NCBI RefSeq assembly: GCF_045310675.1 | Contig: NZ_JBJHZZ010000001.1 | Span: 744,001 to 808,000, forward strand | DNA from: Clostridium_AT stratigraminis | GTDB lineage: Bacteria; Bacillota; Clostridia; Clostridiales; Clostridiaceae | Direction: 5' to 3' | Length of the DNA stretch: 64,000 nucleotides | Shown here: positions 8,294-16,735 of the stretch, in pieces | Position numbering within the stretch: the stretch's first letter is position 1 | Layout of the letters: each line of letters starts with the position of its first letter | Position numbers and translations under genes: made by a program | Notes under the pieces: generated by a model | What the model saw: the letters and a program-made list of their open reading frames with translations, nothing else | Told to the model about the DNA's origin: nothing | Database searches by the model: none

Positions 8294-8580
8294 ATATAAC
8301 TTGGGCAGATATATTAAATGGCATATCTTTGCTATTGGGGTATTTAGTATTTTATATGTTAGGTAGTAATATGAAAATAATAAGATGGGCAAGTCAAAAG
8401 ATTGGTATAGCAATAGTTACCACTTTTATTGCTATAATGTTCAGCCTTATTTCAATGAGTATTATACGAAGCATTGGTATTAAAGGAGTTTATTATAATT
8501 TATTAGATGGATTTCTTATGGGATTATCATTTGGTGCTACTTTTAGTATATTTTACAAAATGAAAATAAAAGAAGTATAA
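8290..8580 (+). CDS. Small three-helix membrane protein
   Basis: 96 residues with ribosome site CGGAGG. Hydrophobic segments lie at about 9-25, 41-60 and 72-90, linked by short basic loops (MKIIRWASQK). I do not recognise a family. It starts four bases before the end of the upstream small membrane gene, so the two probably work together. The pair shares its cassette with the GNAT gene but is 170 bp away from it and may have entered as a separate, fused cassette. Confidence 0.6.
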   Translation: MNITWADILNGISLLLGYLVFYMLGSNMKIIRWASQKIGIAIVTTFIAIMFSLISMSIIRSIGIKGVYYNLLDGFLMGLSFGATFSIFYKMKIKEV

Positions 8581-8665
8581 CAAGATAAATACGGAGCCTG
8601 CTTATATTCTTCATGAAAAGAGCTTTTGGATAGTTGTAATTTCGAGTACTGCGCTGGAGGACTTC

Positions 8666-8807
8666 AGTTAACAATACATTCCCGTTCGCTACGCACACCC
8701 TCCAACCTAACCAAGGCGAAGTAGCTCAAATATTAAGATAAGAGCTATCTAAGAATTTGAGCTATTTCTGTAAGGCTGGAGGGCGTCGGGAATCCGAGAC
8801 GTTAGCT
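8666..8807 (+). repeat. attC-like site 8
   Basis: The R'' box AGTTAAC (8666-8672) exactly complements R' of site 7. The inner stem is long: CCTCCA.CC...GGCTGGAGG and a nearly perfect AGCTCAAAT...AAGAATTTGAGCT hairpin. The R' box is GTTAGCT (8801-8807). The interior is nearly identical to site 16, so these two cassettes share a recent origin or exchanged sites. Confidence 0.8.
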
Positions 8808-8893
8808 GAAATTCAATTGAAATGAGTACTAGTTTAAAGTATTCATTTATTTTGGTGTATTATGGTATGAGGTCTAGACTAGAGGTGTATACT

Positions 8894-9315
8894 TTGATAA
8901 AAAGAATTAAAATTGGAAACATATATGGGATAACATTGCCAAATGGCAAGTTTGCCTTTGGGAGGCTTTTGCGAGATGCAGGAATCGCAGTTTACAGTCA
9001 TATAGGGAATGATATTACTGATTTACCAATCAATGAGGAAATCAGTTTATTGTAGGAATTTATAAAACGGATATTAATAAGGATTTAATCTATATAAAAA
9101 ACACTCCGTTTGAAAGCGAAGAAAATGAGTGGCCTCCACCTTGGTATATTCACGATATAATTAGTGATAAATACGAGATATATTATAAAGGAGAAATATC
9201 ACCGTCTTCTAAAGAACGCTGTGTAGGTTTGGAGAGAGCGGCTGTTTGGCATACTAATCATATAATTGATAGAGTTATGGGTGATGACAAATGGGGTGGT
9301 ATTTTAGAGGACTGA
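8894..9315 (+). pseudogene. Imm26-like immunity protein, frameshifted
   Basis: A TTG start at 8894 with ribosome site AGAGGTG fits best; an upstream ATG at 8822 lies in the cassette leader and is probably not used. The first part, IKRIKIGNIYGITLPNGKFAFGRLL, resembles immunity protein 26. The frame stops at 9053-9055, and the rest continues in another frame from GIYKTDINKDL to the stop at 9313-9315, including WPPPWYIHDI and an HTNHIIDRVMG tail. A single indel near 9050 would restore about 140 residues. It is the only gene between sites 8 and 9. A read error is possible. Confidence 0.65.
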
Positions 9316-9416
9316 CTTGATTAGATACAATTTACAGCTTTATGCTCATAGGGTAAAATTCTATGAAGAAGAGCTAGAAGACAGCTGTAATTTTTAATGT
9401 AGTGCTAACGAACTTC

Positions 9417-9531
9417 AGCTAACAAAAAATTCCCGTTCAGCTTGGCTTGAAAAATACAGCCAAGCTACACCTGGGAAGCTAAGAAAAGAGCTATCTAAGG
9501 CTCTCGGCGCCTTGAACGAGAAACGTTATGT
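9417..9531 (+). repeat. attC-like site 9
   Basis: The R'' box AGCTAAC (9417-9423) exactly complements R' of site 8. CCGTTCAGCTTGGCTTG pairs with CAGCCAAGCT and the right arm CTTGAACG; AAGAAAAGAGCTATCTAAGG is in the loop. The R' box is GTTATGT (9525-9531). The interior is shared with sites 12 and 15. Confidence 0.8.
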
Positions 9532-9583
9532 GACATTCTTACTCCTAATAACGTGAATCCCAAAATAATTAAAGAGGTATAAA

Positions 9584-10046
9584 ATGGAATTATTTGATAA
9601 AAACATTATTAATGAATTTACTCAATGAAAAAAAGCTATACTGATAGTTTCATATGGTGGAGTTATGTAAATGTGAAATTCGACTTGCAGACGGCACTTG
9701 GGTTTGCTAAGTTTTTTTATCCAGAGGTAATAGAAGTAGATGGATGTTTCATACTTAAGGATAAGTATGATGAAGTAACTTATAGAAAGTTGCTGCAAGA
9801 ATGCAATAATAATAAGACTATTATCGAAAAAATGATGAATCTATATGAGATTAGAGATTTTTTTCATATAAACACTGTGTTTGATGAAAATAAAGATGAA
9901 CAGATTACTGCGCTTCAGATATGATAAGATTATTTTGGGGAATGAGCTTTAAGAATAGGTATTCAGAGAAAGAAATCATAATAGATGTATTTGAAGAATA
10001 TGGCGGAGAAATTTTTATAACAGTATTCCAATCAAGAAAATCATAG
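9584..10046 (+). pseudogene. Unknown cassette gene broken by two frameshifts
   Basis: An ATG at 9584 with ribosome site AAAGAGG opens a frame that ends after 14 codons. The sequence then continues in another frame from about 9625 to 9924 (WWSYVNVKFDLQTALGFAKF...) and in a third frame to the stop at 10044-10046 (DMIRLFWGMSFKNRYSEKEI...FQSRKS). Joined, this gives about 150 residues of coherent aromatic-rich protein. I do not recognise the family. The middle frame alone, 99 residues, could still be made. It shares its cassette with the intact gene at 10110. Confidence 0.55.
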
Positions 10047-10109
10047 TAATCAGAGAGTGCCAGGGTATTATAAGTTTTAATACAATGCATCATTTTCATG
10101 GAGGTTTAA

Positions 10110-10634
10110 ATGATTATTGGAGCAGAAATTATTAATCAACCAGTTTCGGGTCGATATTTTGAAAAAGTTTATGACGTTTTAAATCCATGGAATTCTGGAG
10201 AATGGACTTGGATTAAATTTTTGAATGAAGATTTTAGTGAGTGGTGCGGAGAATTTAGGGGTGGAGCAAGAGGAGTTGCGATATCTAAAGCACATAATGC
10301 GGTTTTAGTTCTTACTTCAGATTCATTATATAAGCTAAATCGTATAAGTGAAGAATTAATAGAATATGAATCTCAAACAGAGTATCAAAATTTAACTGCC
10401 ACACCAAAAGGCGATTTCATTTTATCAGATTACTATCATATATTTACTCTTGATTCTACACTTAAGAAGGAAAAGATATTAGAATCACCAATAGAAATGG
10501 ATTATATTAAATTTCATAATTGGTCAAATAATAAGCTATTAATAACTTGTGATTGGTGCTGTAATTGGGATAAGCGTGTTGAATTAGAACTTGATGGGGA
10601 AACATTAGAAATTGAAGTAAAAAAAATTATTTGA
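10110..10634 (+). CDS. Cassette protein of unknown function
   Basis: A 174-residue soluble, beta-rich protein with many Trp/Tyr residues and short strands separated by turns: KAHNAVLVLTSDSLYKLNRI, ATPKGDFILSDYYHIFTL, NNKLLITCDWCCNW. The pattern recalls two or three blades of a propeller, but no family is recognised. A CDWCCNW cysteine cluster sits near residues 150-156. Ribosome site TGGAGG lies upstream of ATG 10110. It is the second gene of a two-gene cassette whose end boxes differ from perfect complementarity by one base. Confidence 0.6.
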   Translation: MIIGAEIINQPVSGRYFEKVYDVLNPWNSGEWTWIKFLNEDFSEWCGEFRGGARGVAISKAHNAVLVLTSDSLYKLNRISEELIEYESQTEYQNLTATPKGDFILSDYYHIFTLDSTLKKEKILESPIEMDYIKFHNWSNNKLLITCDWCCNWDKRVELELDGETLEIEVKKII

Positions 10635-10703
10635 GTACTCAAAATGAAGAAGCATATCTGTAAGTGATATATGTGGTATTCCTATAGGGTCAGGAAGAAC
10701 ATC

Positions 10704-10836
10704 ACATAATAAAACATTCAAGTCCTCTTTGGCTTGAGAAGACAGCCAAAGCACATTCCTTCACCTGCGCAAGCGCAGCCAAGGGGTATTCCTCCGGGGT
10801 CCGGTTCAGGAACGTCGGCAACACGAAACGTTATCT
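10704..10836 (+). repeat. attC-like site 10
   Basis: The R'' box ACATAAT (10704-10710) differs by one base from the complement of R' of site 9. CATTCAAGTCC and AGCCAAAGCACATTCC follow, then the CTGCGCAAGCGCAG hairpin and GGTCCGGTTCAGGAACGTC shared with sites 6 and 13. The R' box is GTTATCT (10830-10836). Confidence 0.75.
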
Positions 10837-10907
10837 GACATACTTGGCACAAACAAGATGTCTCATGTATTATTATGAATAAAGATATTAAATATAGGGG
10901 GGACTGT

Positions 10908-11459
10908 ATGTTTTTTTCTAACAAAAAGAAAGATTACTTTTATTTACTTGAAAAACATTTAGAAAGTGGAGCGTACAACATTTGTGCTTGTGGAGAGAAT
11001 GCTCCTTCTTTAAATGAAATAAAAAATTTTGATAAAGAAACAGGTTATAAACTACCTAATGATTTTAAAGAATTTTCAATATCATCTTTAGGTGGTATAT
11101 ATGTTGAGGTTAAAGAAGAAATTTGGCCAAGGGCTAAAGCATATGATGTTGGACCTTTTTGGTCTTTCTTATACGGTATAGTAGTATATGGCTTTTCAAG
11201 TGATATACCCGAATGGATGGATATAAAAAAAAAAGCTAACGATTTTAGAAATGAGACCGAGAGTGATTTCACTCCTTTTATGAAAATAATTGGCGATGCA
11301 GATGTATATTGTTTCGGAAAGGATTCTAAAATTTATCGATGGAGCCATGATACTAATGAATTTGAACAAATAAATAAAACATTTATTGAGCTGCTTGATT
11401 ACGAACTAGGAGCCCTTGAAGATAGAAAAGAGAAGAAGAAAGAACAGATAAAGAGATAA
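10908..11459 (+). CDS. SMI1/KNR4 (SUKH) family protein
   Basis: 183 residues from ATG 10908, which has ribosome site AGGGGGG; an in-frame ATG at 10875 lacks one. The SUKH fold signature is visible: an N-terminal helix, GYKLPNDFKEFSISSLGGIYVEVKEEIWPR, a central WSFLYGIVVYGFSSD, and C-terminal DVYCFGKDSKIYRWSHDTNEFEQI. SUKH proteins are widespread bacterial immunity proteins against contact-dependent toxins. No toxin is adjacent. It is the only gene of a cassette whose boxes GTTATCT and AGATAAC match exactly. The C-terminus is a Lys/Glu-rich helix. Confidence 0.82.
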   Translation: MFFSNKKKDYFYLLEKHLESGAYNICACGENAPSLNEIKNFDKETGYKLPNDFKEFSISSLGGIYVEVKEEIWPRAKAYDVGPFWSFLYGIVVYGFSSDIPEWMDIKKKANDFRNETESDFTPFMKIIGDADVYCFGKDSKIYRWSHDTNEFEQINKTFIELLDYELGALEDRKEKKKEQIKR

Positions 11460-11493
11460 AGTTTATTTTAGAGTTTTGTAGGCTGTGTACATC

Positions 11494-11606
11494 AGATAAC
11501 AATGCATTCTAGTTCGCTTTGGCTTAAAAAGATAGCCTAAGCACATTCCTTTACCAAGCCAAGTCTGGCTAGGGTTCAGGAATGTCTTGAACACGAGACG
11601 TTAGCT
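11494..11606 (+). repeat. attC-like site 11
   Basis: The R'' box AGATAAC (11494-11500) exactly complements R' of site 10. CATTCTAGTTCGCTTTGGC pairs with AGCCTAAGC; CAAGCCAAGTCTGGCTAGG and TTCAGGAATGTCTTG follow. The R' box is GTTAGCT (11600-11606). Confidence 0.8.
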
Positions 11607-11664
11607 GAAATTTGCCCCTAGTTTTATATGGGTATTCATAAAGGGCATTTATAGGGAGGTTAAA

Positions 11665-12299
11665 ATGGGCTTTATATCAATAAAGAAAAAAACAAGAGGA
11701 CTTAGGAGAAAAGTAAAAAGAATAGAAAAATGGAAGGCAAAGAACATTGAATTAGATATTGAGGCACTTATGAAATATAAAAAGGCGTATGTAAAGCTTT
11801 GGATACCTCCATTTTATAATCTTTTTCACATAAACAAGAATAAAGTTGGACACAAAAATCCTCCTCATTGGTTTAATAGGATTATCCTAAACGCAATGAT
11901 AGATGTCTATGAAAGCTGGGAAGAAAAACTTATAATTGGGGGACCCCTTATTACTTAAAAATATGGCTCTATGACCCCAATTTTATAAATTCACAAATTG
12001 TTGTTGTTTTAGATTACAATATCGAATATTACGAAACTTTATTTGAGAAAGAAGAAAGGAAAATAAAGTTTCCTTCAAATAAATACAATTTAGTTGATAA
12101 AGAAATACTTGATTTTAATTGGGAATGCTACAAAGATCAATATGTAGTATTTCAAAGTGAATATCTTGATGATCAAGATTACCTTAAATATTTGGAAAAG
12201 ATATCATACAGAATTCAAAAAGAACAAGTTTTAGGACTGGATGAAGTATGCTATTACGTTAAAGAAGGCAATATTTGGGCTGTAACATTAAAGAAGTAA
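11665..12299 (+). pseudogene. Unknown cassette gene, frameshifted
   Basis: ATG 11665 has ribosome site GGGAGG. The first frame runs 97 codons, with a basic start and HWFNRIILNAMIDVYESWEEKL, and ends just after a GGGGGACCCC run near 11938-11947. A one-base shift there opens the rest: YYLKIWLYDPNFINSQIVVVLDY through WECYKDQYVVFQSEYL to WAVTLKK, stop at 12297-12299. The joined product would be about 210 residues. The homopolymer context makes a sequencing error as likely as a real mutation. No family is recognised; size and composition are like other immunity-type cassette proteins. Confidence 0.6.
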
Positions 12300-12338
12300 A
12301 ATGGCTAGGGTATTCCACTTGGGATGGGGGCAAACATC

Positions 12339-12452
12339 AGATAACAAAAAATTTCCGTCCAGCTAGGCTTGAAAAGACAGCCAAGCTATACCTGCGAAGT
12401 TAAGAAAAGAACTTTCTAAACTTCTCGGTATAGGAAATTAGAAACGTTAACT
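12339..12452 (+). repeat. attC-like site 12
   Basis: The R'' box AGATAAC (12339-12345) is one base off the complement of R' of site 11. CCGTCCAGCTAGGCTTG, AGACAGCCAAGCTATACC and CGAAGTTAAGAAAAGAAC are like sites 9 and 15. The R' box is GTTAACT (12446-12452). Confidence 0.78.
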
Positions 12453-12551
12453 GAAATCCTTTGGAATGGATTGCAAAAAGATAAGAGAAGCTTAAACCGT
12501 AAGCAAGCAGCGTTGATTAATAATACAATGTGAATAAAAAGGTGAGTTAAA

Positions 12552-13076
12552 ATGTTAAAAAGATGTATTATGATATTTCCTAAATTCGATAATGGACAGA
12601 TAATTGATAAAATTAGAGACCAATATGACCCTCTTTCTAATCATGTAAGACCACATATAACTCTAGTATTTCCTTTTTACAGCGATATAAAAACTCCCGA
12701 ACTAAAAGAACATATATCAGCTGTATTATCAAATATAACTCCGTTTGAAATTTTTCTTAATGGAATAACACCAACAAATAATTTTGGAAAATATATATTT
12801 CTTAATATTCAAAAGGGTTGTGAAGAAATCATTGAAATTCATAAAAGACTATATACAGGTATTTTAGAAAACTATTTTCCAGATTGGCTAAAGGATAAAA
12901 CGTTTCTACCACACATGACTATTGGAAATTTTGATAATGAAGAAAAGTTTCAAGTTGCAATTAAAGATACAAAAAATATTACTGATTCTTTTAAAACTAT
13001 TGTCAATGAAATAAGTGTAGAAGTCATTGATGAAAATGAAGAATCTATTATTGAACTTAATATTCCTTTAAAATAA
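12552..13076 (+). CDS. 2'-5' RNA ligase-fold (2H phosphoesterase) protein
   Basis: 174 residues with two HxT motifs: H35-x-T37 in RPHITLVF and H121-x-T123 in LPHMTIGNF, spaced as in the 2H superfamily. The N-terminus MLKRCIMIFPKFDN and the loop around DPLSNHVRPH match the ligase-like branch that often travels with other small accessory genes. The substrate is unknown. It has ribosome site AAGGTGAG and is the first gene of a long, composite cassette after site 12. It is only distantly similar to the 5.8 kb protein, so it is not a simple duplicate. Confidence 0.87.
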   Translation: MLKRCIMIFPKFDNGQIIDKIRDQYDPLSNHVRPHITLVFPFYSDIKTPELKEHISAVLSNITPFEIFLNGITPTNNFGKYIFLNIQKGCEEIIEIHKRLYTGILENYFPDWLKDKTFLPHMTIGNFDNEEKFQVAIKDTKNITDSFKTIVNEISVEVIDENEESIIELNIPLK

Positions 13077-13137
13077 ATATTATAATTTATTTCGTAACAG
13101 TAATTAACAATAAGAAGATTATAAGGAGTAAAAAAAT

Positions 13138-13494
13138 ATGAATACACGTTATAATCTTTCCCACATCAAATATTATGGGATTGGGATTCCTAAAAAGGGA
13201 GAATTGGCAACGATAGAAGATGAAGAAAAAGTAAAAAGATTAATTAGGTCTGTTAAACCTATGGAAGTAGAGGAAATGGTAGATGAATTAAATACTGATG
13301 GGAATAAAATAGTTTTATAATTGTTAGATGGTAATAGAACCGAAATTACTGGCTATGGGCAAAGTAAGGTTAAAATTACTCAAATAATAAATGACGTTCC
13401 ATATAAACAAATTTTTATTGAACCAGAATTAAGGGCTTTCTTGAACAATCTTCCAAAGTCTCGCACATCAGGCTCTATATTAACATTGGAATAA
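13138..13494 (+). pseudogene. Unknown small gene split by an in-frame stop
   Basis: ATG 13138 has ribosome site AAGGAG. It encodes 60 residues (IKYYGIGIPKKGELATIEDEE...) up to TAA 13318-13320. Directly after, and in the same frame, TTG 13321 continues for 57 codons (LLDGNRTEITGYG...SRTSGSILTLE) to TAA 13492-13494. The text across the stop, GNKIVL then LLDGNRTEI, reads like one protein, so a nonsense mutation is likely. Two separate coupled peptides are the alternative. Family not recognised. Confidence 0.45.
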
Positions 13495-13526
13495 GCATTG
13501 TAGAATTTTTAAAGGAAGTGTAACAA

Positions 13527-14315
13527 ATGAAAATATTAAAAACGATGGGCATTGGTATCCTTTATTTTATAGGAACTATTCTATTTGCAACAATATTAGC
13601 ACTTGGAACAATATTTACTTACTTTGCACTACAGATATTGTTGTTTGGTAGAGGAGATTATTTACTTTTAATATCCAATAATTCAAATATTATACCTGTT
13701 TTAATGATAATGATTTTAATTATATATGCAGCATTTAAAATAAAAGAAAAGTTCTTCAAAAGGAAAGAAGTACAGACAGAGCTAATAGAAGAAGCTGAAC
13801 CTGTAGATACTGACATACTTAGTAAAAAAGAGCAGACTATTCTTAATCTGCTAAATAAGCTTATAGCATTTGAGGATATTATTTCAAAGGTATTCAAAGT
13901 AATAAAGGTTTGCTACATCCCAGCTTTATTAATAGCCTTATATTATGGAATGACTAGCTATGCAATTTTGTATAGTGACAGTATAAAGGTAAGCTCGCCA
14001 ATGAAACCAGCTGGTACAATTTATAAATATAGTGATATAAAAAGAGTTGATGTTGGGATAGAAAAAGAAAATAGAAATTCCTGCTCTCCATACTACACTG
14101 TAATATTTTCTGATAAAAAGTCATTAAATCTTTTTGGAGGCAGCATGATTGAGGATAAGGGTGTAGGCTTTGAGTATATATTAATTGACTTAGACAAGAA
14201 GTTAAAAACACAAGGAGTTACTAAAACTGTCAACAAAACAAACTTTGATAATTATGCTAAAGACTTGGATAAGAGCTTCGTAAGCAGAGTAGAGCAGTTA
14301 TTTAACAATAAATAG
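13527..14315 (+). CDS. Membrane protein with cytosolic and C-terminal PH-like regions
   Basis: 262 residues. Two transmembrane helices lie at about 9-33 and 45-65, followed by a charged helical cytosolic segment (about 70-125, KKEQTILNLLNKLIAFEDI). A third hydrophobic segment lies at about 128-152 (YIPALLIALYYGMTSYAILY). The C-terminal beta-rich module starts with SDSIKVSSP and TIYKYSDIKRVDVG and recalls bacterial PH-like domains. Ribosome site AAGGAAG lies upstream of ATG 13527. It is the last gene of the composite cassette before site 13. Function unknown. Confidence 0.65.
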   Translation: MKILKTMGIGILYFIGTILFATILALGTIFTYFALQILLFGRGDYLLLISNNSNIIPVLMIMILIIYAAFKIKEKFFKRKEVQTELIEEAEPVDTDILSKKEQTILNLLNKLIAFEDIISKVFKVIKVCYIPALLIALYYGMTSYAILYSDSIKVSSPMKPAGTIYKYSDIKRVDVGIEKENRNSCSPYYTVIFSDKKSLNLFGGSMIEDKGVGFEYILIDLDKKLKTQGVTKTVNKTNFDNYAKDLDKSFVSRVEQLFNNK

Positions 14316-14391
14316 ATACTTTATGTCACAATATTCACATATTATATCTTAAGTAACTTTTTATTTGGGGATCTTTTCGTATAAAGTAGGT

Positions 14392-14594
14392 ACTTAACAT
14401 TTAAACAAAATTTTGTCGTCTGCCTTGAAAGGTGGATTTTTTTATATAGATATGTGTAAATTTATGGTTTATAATCTATATATAGGTTAAAGGTGGGTGG
14501 CTTGATAAGGCACATTCCTTCACTGGCGCAAGCGCAGCCAAGGGGTATTCCTCTATGGTCAGGTTCGGGAACGCCGGCAATGGAAGCGTTAAAT
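14392..14594 (+). repeat. attC-like site 13, enlarged
   Basis: R'' is ACTTAAC (14392-14398), one base off the complement of R' of site 12; TTTAAAC at 14400-14406 is an alternative. AAAATTTTGTCG and the right half GCGCAAGCGCAGCCAAGGGGTATTCC match site 6 and in part site 10. About 70 AT-rich bases are inserted in the middle. The R' box is GTTAAAT (14588-14594). Confidence 0.65.
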
Positions 14595-14611
14595 GATATT
14601 TACAAAATAAA

Positions 14612-14752
14612 ATGACAAGTAGTTATGGACATATAATTATAGGAACTGATTATAAAATATTGGTTATCCTATCAATGGCTCTATTGTTTGTAAGTGTTTT
14701 TATGAAAAATCCTTTGATATCTAATTCTGTCATATCAGAAAAAGTTAATTAA
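14612..14752 (+). CDS. Small single-helix membrane peptide
   Basis: 46 residues from ATG 14612 to TAA 14750-14752. A hydrophobic core DYKILVILSMALLFVSVF (about 13-30) is followed by a polar tail NPLISNSVISEKVN. There is no good ribosome site (TTACAAAATAAA). It is the only frame in the short cassette between site 13 and the partial site 14. It may be real, for example a toxin-like membrane peptide, or a remnant. Confidence 0.35.
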   Translation: MTSSYGHIIIGTDYKILVILSMALLFVSVFMKNPLISNSVISEKVN

Positions 14753-14789
14753 AACATTTGAGTAATGAAATTTAGAAATAAGGGATTAA

Positions 14790-14822
14790 GATTCAAGGAC
14801 ATCGGAACACGAGACGTTAGAT
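14790..14822 (+). repeat. attC-like site 14, right half only
   Basis: Only GATTCAAGGACATCGGAACACGAGAC-type right-arm sequence and R' GTTAGAT (14816-14822) remain; no matching R'' or left arm is seen upstream. Probably a deletion removed the left half together with part of the preceding cassette. Confidence 0.6.
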
Positions 14823-14933
14823 GCAAATTTGATAAAAAGCATAAAAGCTTAAAAGTTTTTTGTTTTAAAAAGACTGACACATAAATGTAAAAACTAAAAA
14901 AGTTATTTTTATTTTTGAGGTGAATTATTTAAA

Positions 14934-15584
14934 ATGGAAAATATCAAATTACGAAATGAAGCACCTTTAGATTATCGGATGGTTGAAGAATTAACAAGAG
15001 AAGCTTTTTGGAATCATCATGTTCCCGGATGCGTTGAACACTATTTATTGCATATAATGAAAAATTCCAATTCGTTTATAAGGAAATTAGATTTTGTTGC
15101 TGATATTGATGGAAAAGTTGTAGCAAATATAGTATACACAAAATCGAAATTAATAGGTGATAATGGTGAATGTTATGATGTTATTACTTTCGGACCAATA
15201 TCAGTTCTTCCAGAGTATCAGGGCAAAGGTATTGGAAGTATGCTTATTCAACACACAAAAGAACTTGCGAAAGAATTTGGATACAGAGCAGTTTTAATTT
15301 ACGGTGACCCGAAATATTATAGCAAATTTGGTTTTGTTCAAGCTGAAAATTATGATATTAGAACTTCTGACAATATGTATGCCGTTCCGCTTCAAGCACT
15401 TGAACTATATCAAGGTGCATTATCGGACTGCAGAGGATGCTTTTTGAAAGATTCAGTTTTTGAAATTAATGAGGCTGCTGCAATAGAGTTTGATAAGGAC
15501 TTTCCCGAAAAGGACAGGAAAAGAGGCTTGCCCACACAGGAACGATTTATTCAATTAGTTAATATGCGAAAACCAAGATGTTGA
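14934..15584 (+). CDS. GNAT family N-acetyltransferase, YhbS-like
   Basis: 216 residues. The N-terminus IKLRNEAPLDYRMVEELTREAFW and the core DVITFGPISVLPEYQGKGIGSMLIQHTKELAKEFGYRAVLIYGDPKYYSKFGF fit the COG3153/YhbS type of acetyltransferase, with the acetyl-CoA loop Q-G-K-G-I-G at about 99-104. The C-terminal extension (about 145-216, Cys-containing GALSDCRGCFLKD) is also usual in this group. The substrate is unknown. It has ribosome site TGAGGTG and is the single gene of a cassette with exactly complementary boxes GTTAGAT and ATCTAAC. Confidence 0.88.
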   Translation: MENIKLRNEAPLDYRMVEELTREAFWNHHVPGCVEHYLLHIMKNSNSFIRKLDFVADIDGKVVANIVYTKSKLIGDNGECYDVITFGPISVLPEYQGKGIGSMLIQHTKELAKEFGYRAVLIYGDPKYYSKFGFVQAENYDIRTSDNMYAVPLQALELYQGALSDCRGCFLKDSVFEINEAAAIEFDKDFPEKDRKRGLPTQERFIQLVNMRKPRC

Positions 15585-15636
15585 ACACAACTAAAGGTAA
15601 AGTAGTATTTTCTTAAATTACAGTTGCTCAAGAAGC

Positions 15637-15751
15637 ATCTAACAAAAAATTTCCGTTCAGCTTGGCTTGAAAAGACAGCCAAGCTACACCTCCGAGTCTA
15701 AGATAAGAAATATCTAGGGCTCGGAGGCGTCGACAACAAGAAAAGTTAACT
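15637..15751 (+). repeat. attC-like site 15
   Basis: The R'' box ATCTAAC (15637-15643) exactly complements R' of site 14. CCGTTCAGCTTGGCTTG with AGACAGCCAAGCTACACC and a loop TAAGATAAGAAATATCTAGG resemble sites 9 and 12. The R' box is GTTAACT (15745-15751). Confidence 0.8.
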
Positions 15752-15867
15752 AAAGTTCTTTTGTAGTGAGTACAAATTTCTAGTGAGCATTAATTTGAAA
15801 GGGATCTGATCCACATTAGTGAAATATTGTATAACAAAGTTATTATTAATATTTATGGGGGCATTAT

Positions 15868-16653
15868 ATGGATAAACGGACAACTATTAATTATTTAATT
15901 GTAACGTTTTTATCAACATATATATTATGGGGGCTTATTATTGTTTCATGCCAAATTGGATATTTTCAATTTGGTTCACCTATTGCAAAGATATTATTTA
16001 CAATCGGAGGTAATGCACCACCTATTGCTGCATATGCTGTTTTGAAAAAAGCACATATAATAACTGGTATTAAGCAATTTGCAAAAGAGGCATTTGCAAT
16101 TAAACAGAAGCCTCAATATTATTGTATTATGATAGTATTTTTAATCATATATTTTGGAATTCCTGCTCTTTTACAAGGTGTTTCAATTGGATCAAAACTT
16201 TACGTAAGTTTTTTCAGTATTCCAATAATAATTTTCTACGGTGGATTAGAAGAACTTGGTTGGCGATATATCCTGCAACCGTCATTAGAAAAACAATTTC
16301 CTTTCGGAATTGCAACTTCACTTACAGCCTGTACTTGGGCAGTATGGCATCTACCTTTATTTTTCATTAAAGGAACAGCAAACAGTAACTTAAATTTTGG
16401 GTTATTTACTATTATGGTATTTGGAATGTCATTTGCATTGGCAACAATATACTATAAAAGCAAAAGTATCTGGTTATGTATCTTGTTTCATACCATGGTA
16501 AATACACTATCTTCATCTTGGGTTATTAAGGAAAGTATAGTAATACAAACTTGCACAACAATACTAATGATTGCTTTTTCATTTGCCATTATTACCTACC
16601 ACAAAAAGAAAAGGGACAGCTATATAGAAAATGAATATAATCTTCAATCTTAA
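15868..16653 (+). CDS. CPBP family intramembrane metalloprotease
   Basis: 261 residues and about seven to eight hydrophobic segments. The glutamyl-protease (Abi/CAAX) motifs are present: E128-E129-x3-R133 in LEELGWRYIL, H161 in WAVWHLPLFF, and H208/N212 in LFHTMVNT. CPBP proteases act in the membrane on prenylated proteins, peptides or bacteriocins; in Gram-positives many give self-immunity to bacteriocins. It has ribosome site GGGGGC and is the only gene of its cassette between sites 15 and 16. Confidence 0.9.
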   Translation: MDKRTTINYLIVTFLSTYILWGLIIVSCQIGYFQFGSPIAKILFTIGGNAPPIAAYAVLKKAHIITGIKQFAKEAFAIKQKPQYYCIMIVFLIIYFGIPALLQGVSIGSKLYVSFFSIPIIIFYGGLEELGWRYILQPSLEKQFPFGIATSLTACTWAVWHLPLFFIKGTANSNLNFGLFTIMVFGMSFALATIYYKSKSIWLCILFHTMVNTLSSSWVIKESIVIQTCTTILMIAFSFAIITYHKKKRDSYIENEYNLQS

Positions 16654-16735
16654 TTCTCCATTAAAAATGCTTTTCAATTTTCTTCTATTCTTCATAAAAG
16701 ACAGTGGTAATATCAAGTTTAGCGATGGTGGACTT

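Noticed and set aside
8822..8893. ATG 8822 as start of the Imm26-like gene
   Set aside because: This stretch is the conserved cassette leader (TGAAATTCAATTGAAATG) and has no ribosome site; TTG 8894 does.
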